This document shows, one piece after another, positions 61,434 to 64,000 of a DNA stretch of 64,000 nt. The number at the start of each line of letters is the position of its first letter. The first letter of the stretch is position 1. Location: positions 8,910,713 through 8,974,712 of the forward strand of contig NC_030853.1 in NCBI RefSeq assembly GCF_000208745.1. The letters are read 5' to 3'. A program made the translations under genes and the position numbers. The notes beneath the pieces are model-generated. The model did not search any database. It was not told the origin of the DNA and saw only the letters and a list, made by a program, of their open reading frames with translations. The DNA is from Theobroma cacao. Lineage: Eukaryota; Streptophyta; Magnoliopsida; Malvales; Malvaceae.

Positions 61434-61469
61434 TGTCACGACCCGAAAGTCCCCATCGGGCTCGTGACA
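61434..61469 (-). repeat. U5-terminal hairpin of element C
   Basis: TGTCACGA...TCGTGACA plus CCCGA/TCGGG make a 13-bp stem with one unpaired base and a 9-base loop, ending exactly at the LTR terminus. It is the best stem among the LTR copies. Confidence 0.78.
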
Positions 61470-64000
61470 ACCGTCGCGAGGCCTCGACAAACATTCTTCA
61501 CCCCGAATGTTGATCGAAACCTCGCAAGGCTCTCGTATCAGCTTTCGCATTTCCCTGATAAGCAATAGTTATCAAATATGAAAATTCGAAGGATTACAAA
61601 TCATTTCCAAATCAGAACATAACATATTGTTTTCTAGCTCACAGGGGCATTTTCGTCATTTTTTTTGAAAATCTCGAAACTTGCTAAAAATGTAGTAGAT
61701 AAGCAGAAAATATATATTTAATGATTTAAAAACAAATTAAGTACCTAAAACGTTCATTTAAAGTGAAAATTTGACCATTTGAATATAACAAAAATATTCA
61801 ATAAAATAAACTATTTTCTTGTAAAATAATTTTCATAAAATTATCCGTACATAATTCTTGTAGCGTAAAAGTTAATTATATTCATATATACTATAAAGCA
61901 AATAACCAAAGCATAAAATTTCTTTCACAGTGACACATGGGCCCATATCTAACCAAAATGCATCGAAAGTTGGAAACCTACAACTTTTACAAAATCGAGT
62001 CCAAATGAAGGTCCTTGTCAAAGTCAACTAACTATGAAATTCCCCGAGCCTGAAATGTGAGAAAATGAGGGTAGAGAGATTATAAAATCTTAGTGAGTAA
62101 GCAGATACCATCTAAACTATCTAAAGTCGAGTAAATGGAGACAATTGAAATAAGTCATCATACTGTAATTTCATTACCTTTCAACTCATTTCAACCAAAT
62201 AAAATCAATCCATATAAATCAAGTAATCAACTTGACTTATGAATTTTTTAAAACTTTTGCTTGTGCTAAAACTCATACTCGGTGAGACCTTGCGCAGGGT
62301 ATCCAACCAAGTTCGCCCAGGCTGTTAAAATTTTTGTATACACTTAAAATATATTTTTAGTTTGAGAAAAATATAGCCGTTCCTTGGCGTTGGTTGAGTT
62401 CCCCTTCACGTGGTGGTTTGGCGTGAAGTGAACCTTAAGCTTTACCCTAGGAGATACCCTACGCGCCTCTCCGTTAAAAGTAAGAATATAATGGAGTTTA
62501 CCGTGCCCCTCTAATAGGCTGGTCCATGGAACCCCTTTTACAGTGAATAATTAATATATACTCCACCAATCAATAAAATTCATTCTAGCATGACATGGCA
62601 ATTTATCGCAACCTAGCCTCTCAAGGCTGAATACTCAATACAAATAATTCTAACACCAAAATCAGTTTAGCCATTCATGCTCGTATATTGTCATAAGCCA
62701 TTCAATTTAAAACCATAAATTTACAACACAAGTAGGCAGTCTCCAATTACTCTATTTTCAAAACCAGTATTTGATTTTTCCAGAAAATTTATAAAATCGC
62801 AATTTGTCCTAAAACATAGCAATTTACCATTTAAACCCATTTTTCATAAAATCACACAATTGTATAAAACTACTCTAGATAATTAAGACGATAATAAGTT
62901 CACTCACAGTTCTAGGAGTCGATGTACTCCTAATCCCAATCTCCAAGCACAATCTCTATACTTTTACCAGTGTACTTTGCTCACCACCTATCCACAATGT
63001 ATAATACATAATTCACCACATCAATGCTTAACCATTATAAAATCAATTCAGGCTCGGTATATATGCATGATATGATATACAACTTATCCGACTACCACTT
63101 AAATGCGGTGCTGACCTAATTCGGCATATTATCTCCAATTTAACTCCAATTATACTTAAATTACCTTAGTGACTGTGAATGAGATTCAATTTATCAATCC
63201 CGATAGTAAATTACGAAAATACCCTTAGTGGGAAAAAATTTCGTATTTTTGCTTTGAAAATTCCCATTATTTTTTCTACGCTCATAATTCATCATTATTC
63301 ATCACAATTCTTCAAATAAACATCAAGATCATCAGCCAATATTCCCCTAGAAAATTCAGCCAATAATGGTAATGGAGGAAAATAAATTCTTTTCTTGTTG
63401 TTTTGTTCATAAATATGCTAAACTAACTAAAAACACTAACATAACTTAAAATCAAATTAATCTAACAACTTTCTCTCTCCTAACCCATTTTTATCAGCCA
63501 TCAATTCATCATGAAAACATGCAATTTAATCATGAAAAATAAGGAGAAATGCTTGGGAATAAGAAAACTCAAGCTCAATAGAAAAAATCTCTACCTTTTC
63601 ACTTAATTTCCTTGAAAATTCACACTTTTTCTTTGATTTTCTCTCTCTAGGGTTTTGTTTTTGTTTTCTCTCTCTTCTTGCTGGTTTGGCCGGCCATGGG
63701 GTGGAAGATGGGCTGATTTTGTGCCTTTTAAAAAGGAAAATAATAAATTAATAAAGGCATGACACATGGCATCATGTCATTGGCCCGTTTTTAAAATTTT
63801 AAAAATTTAAACATTTTATCTCCACCACATGTTTAGTCAAGGGTCAAAGATGAAGACAAGGAAGACCATGTGCTGGAAAAAATATCCTGGTGGTGGAAAA
63901 TTACAATTTTGCCCCTGAGGTGGCAAAATTACCATTTTACCCCTATACTCCAAATTATACCGAAATTAAAATTTTTCACTTCTAAACCTCAAATCATACT
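61434..64000 (-). mobile_element. Element C 5' LTR (beta + X), runs off the window
   Basis: Ends on the minus strand TTTCGGGTCGTGACA at 61434, followed by the PBS. 61434-63200 is the X module (AATAGGCTGGTCCATGG near 62514, TCCTTGGCGTTGG near 62380). From about 63215 the sequence is beta-type and matches 56352-57100. The start lies beyond 64000. Confidence 0.85.

Overview
The window looks like a heterochromatic, repeat-filled stretch of a eudicot plant nuclear genome. It is AT-rich, has no recognisable host gene, carries two long N gaps plus one isolated N, and almost every kilobase can be assigned to LTR retrotransposons. The species cannot be named from the sequence. No tRNA, rRNA, CRISPR or bacterial feature was found.

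Layout. 53-2857 is a minus-strand LTR. 2858-11660 is element A (+), a pol-less Ty3/gypsy-like element with very long LTRs, a truncated 5' LTR, a PBS, a small gag-like ORF and a PPT. 11661-18489 is a mosaic of LTR fragments. 18490-23865 is degenerate retroelement sequence ('family 6') holding a solo Sirevirus LTR (18936-20067, TSD TATAT) and a Copia-like LTR (21551-23411). 23866-39384 is a minus-strand LTR split by a plus-strand solo LTR (24184-36893, TSD CTCTT), which is itself split by element B (26161-36234, TSD AATTT), a full-length relative of A. 39385-55919 is a second family 6 copy carrying a full-length Sirevirus-type Ty1/copia element (41151-54185, TSD AATAT) with gag, protease, integrase, RT/RNase H and a third ORF after pol. 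Its pol is split by another solo LTR (45642-48492, TSD AACTT). 56352-64000 is element C (-), a third relative of A, running off the right edge.

How the parts relate. A, B and C share a small gag-like ORF and canonical PBS/PPT signals but show no protease, RT or integrase. They therefore look non-autonomous and would have needed enzymes from a related gypsy element outside this window. The LTRs of this group are built from interchangeable modules. I use four 5' types (alpha, beginning TGTRATACCCC; beta, with a GTACCGAGTGGTA-like core; gamma, beginning TGTGAGACCTTGATC; delta, beginning TGTAACACCYCGTAC) and two 3' types (X, with a 35-bp minisatellite and a terminal hairpin; Y, with PstI-centred palindromes and a 37-44-bp minisatellite).

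The most notable observations are this LTR modularity, the palindrome arrays in two unrelated LTR families, the U5-terminal hairpin, the gag-like ORF conserved without pol, and the third ORF of the Sirevirus. All coding regions of the Sirevirus are broken, so nothing here looks autonomous today.
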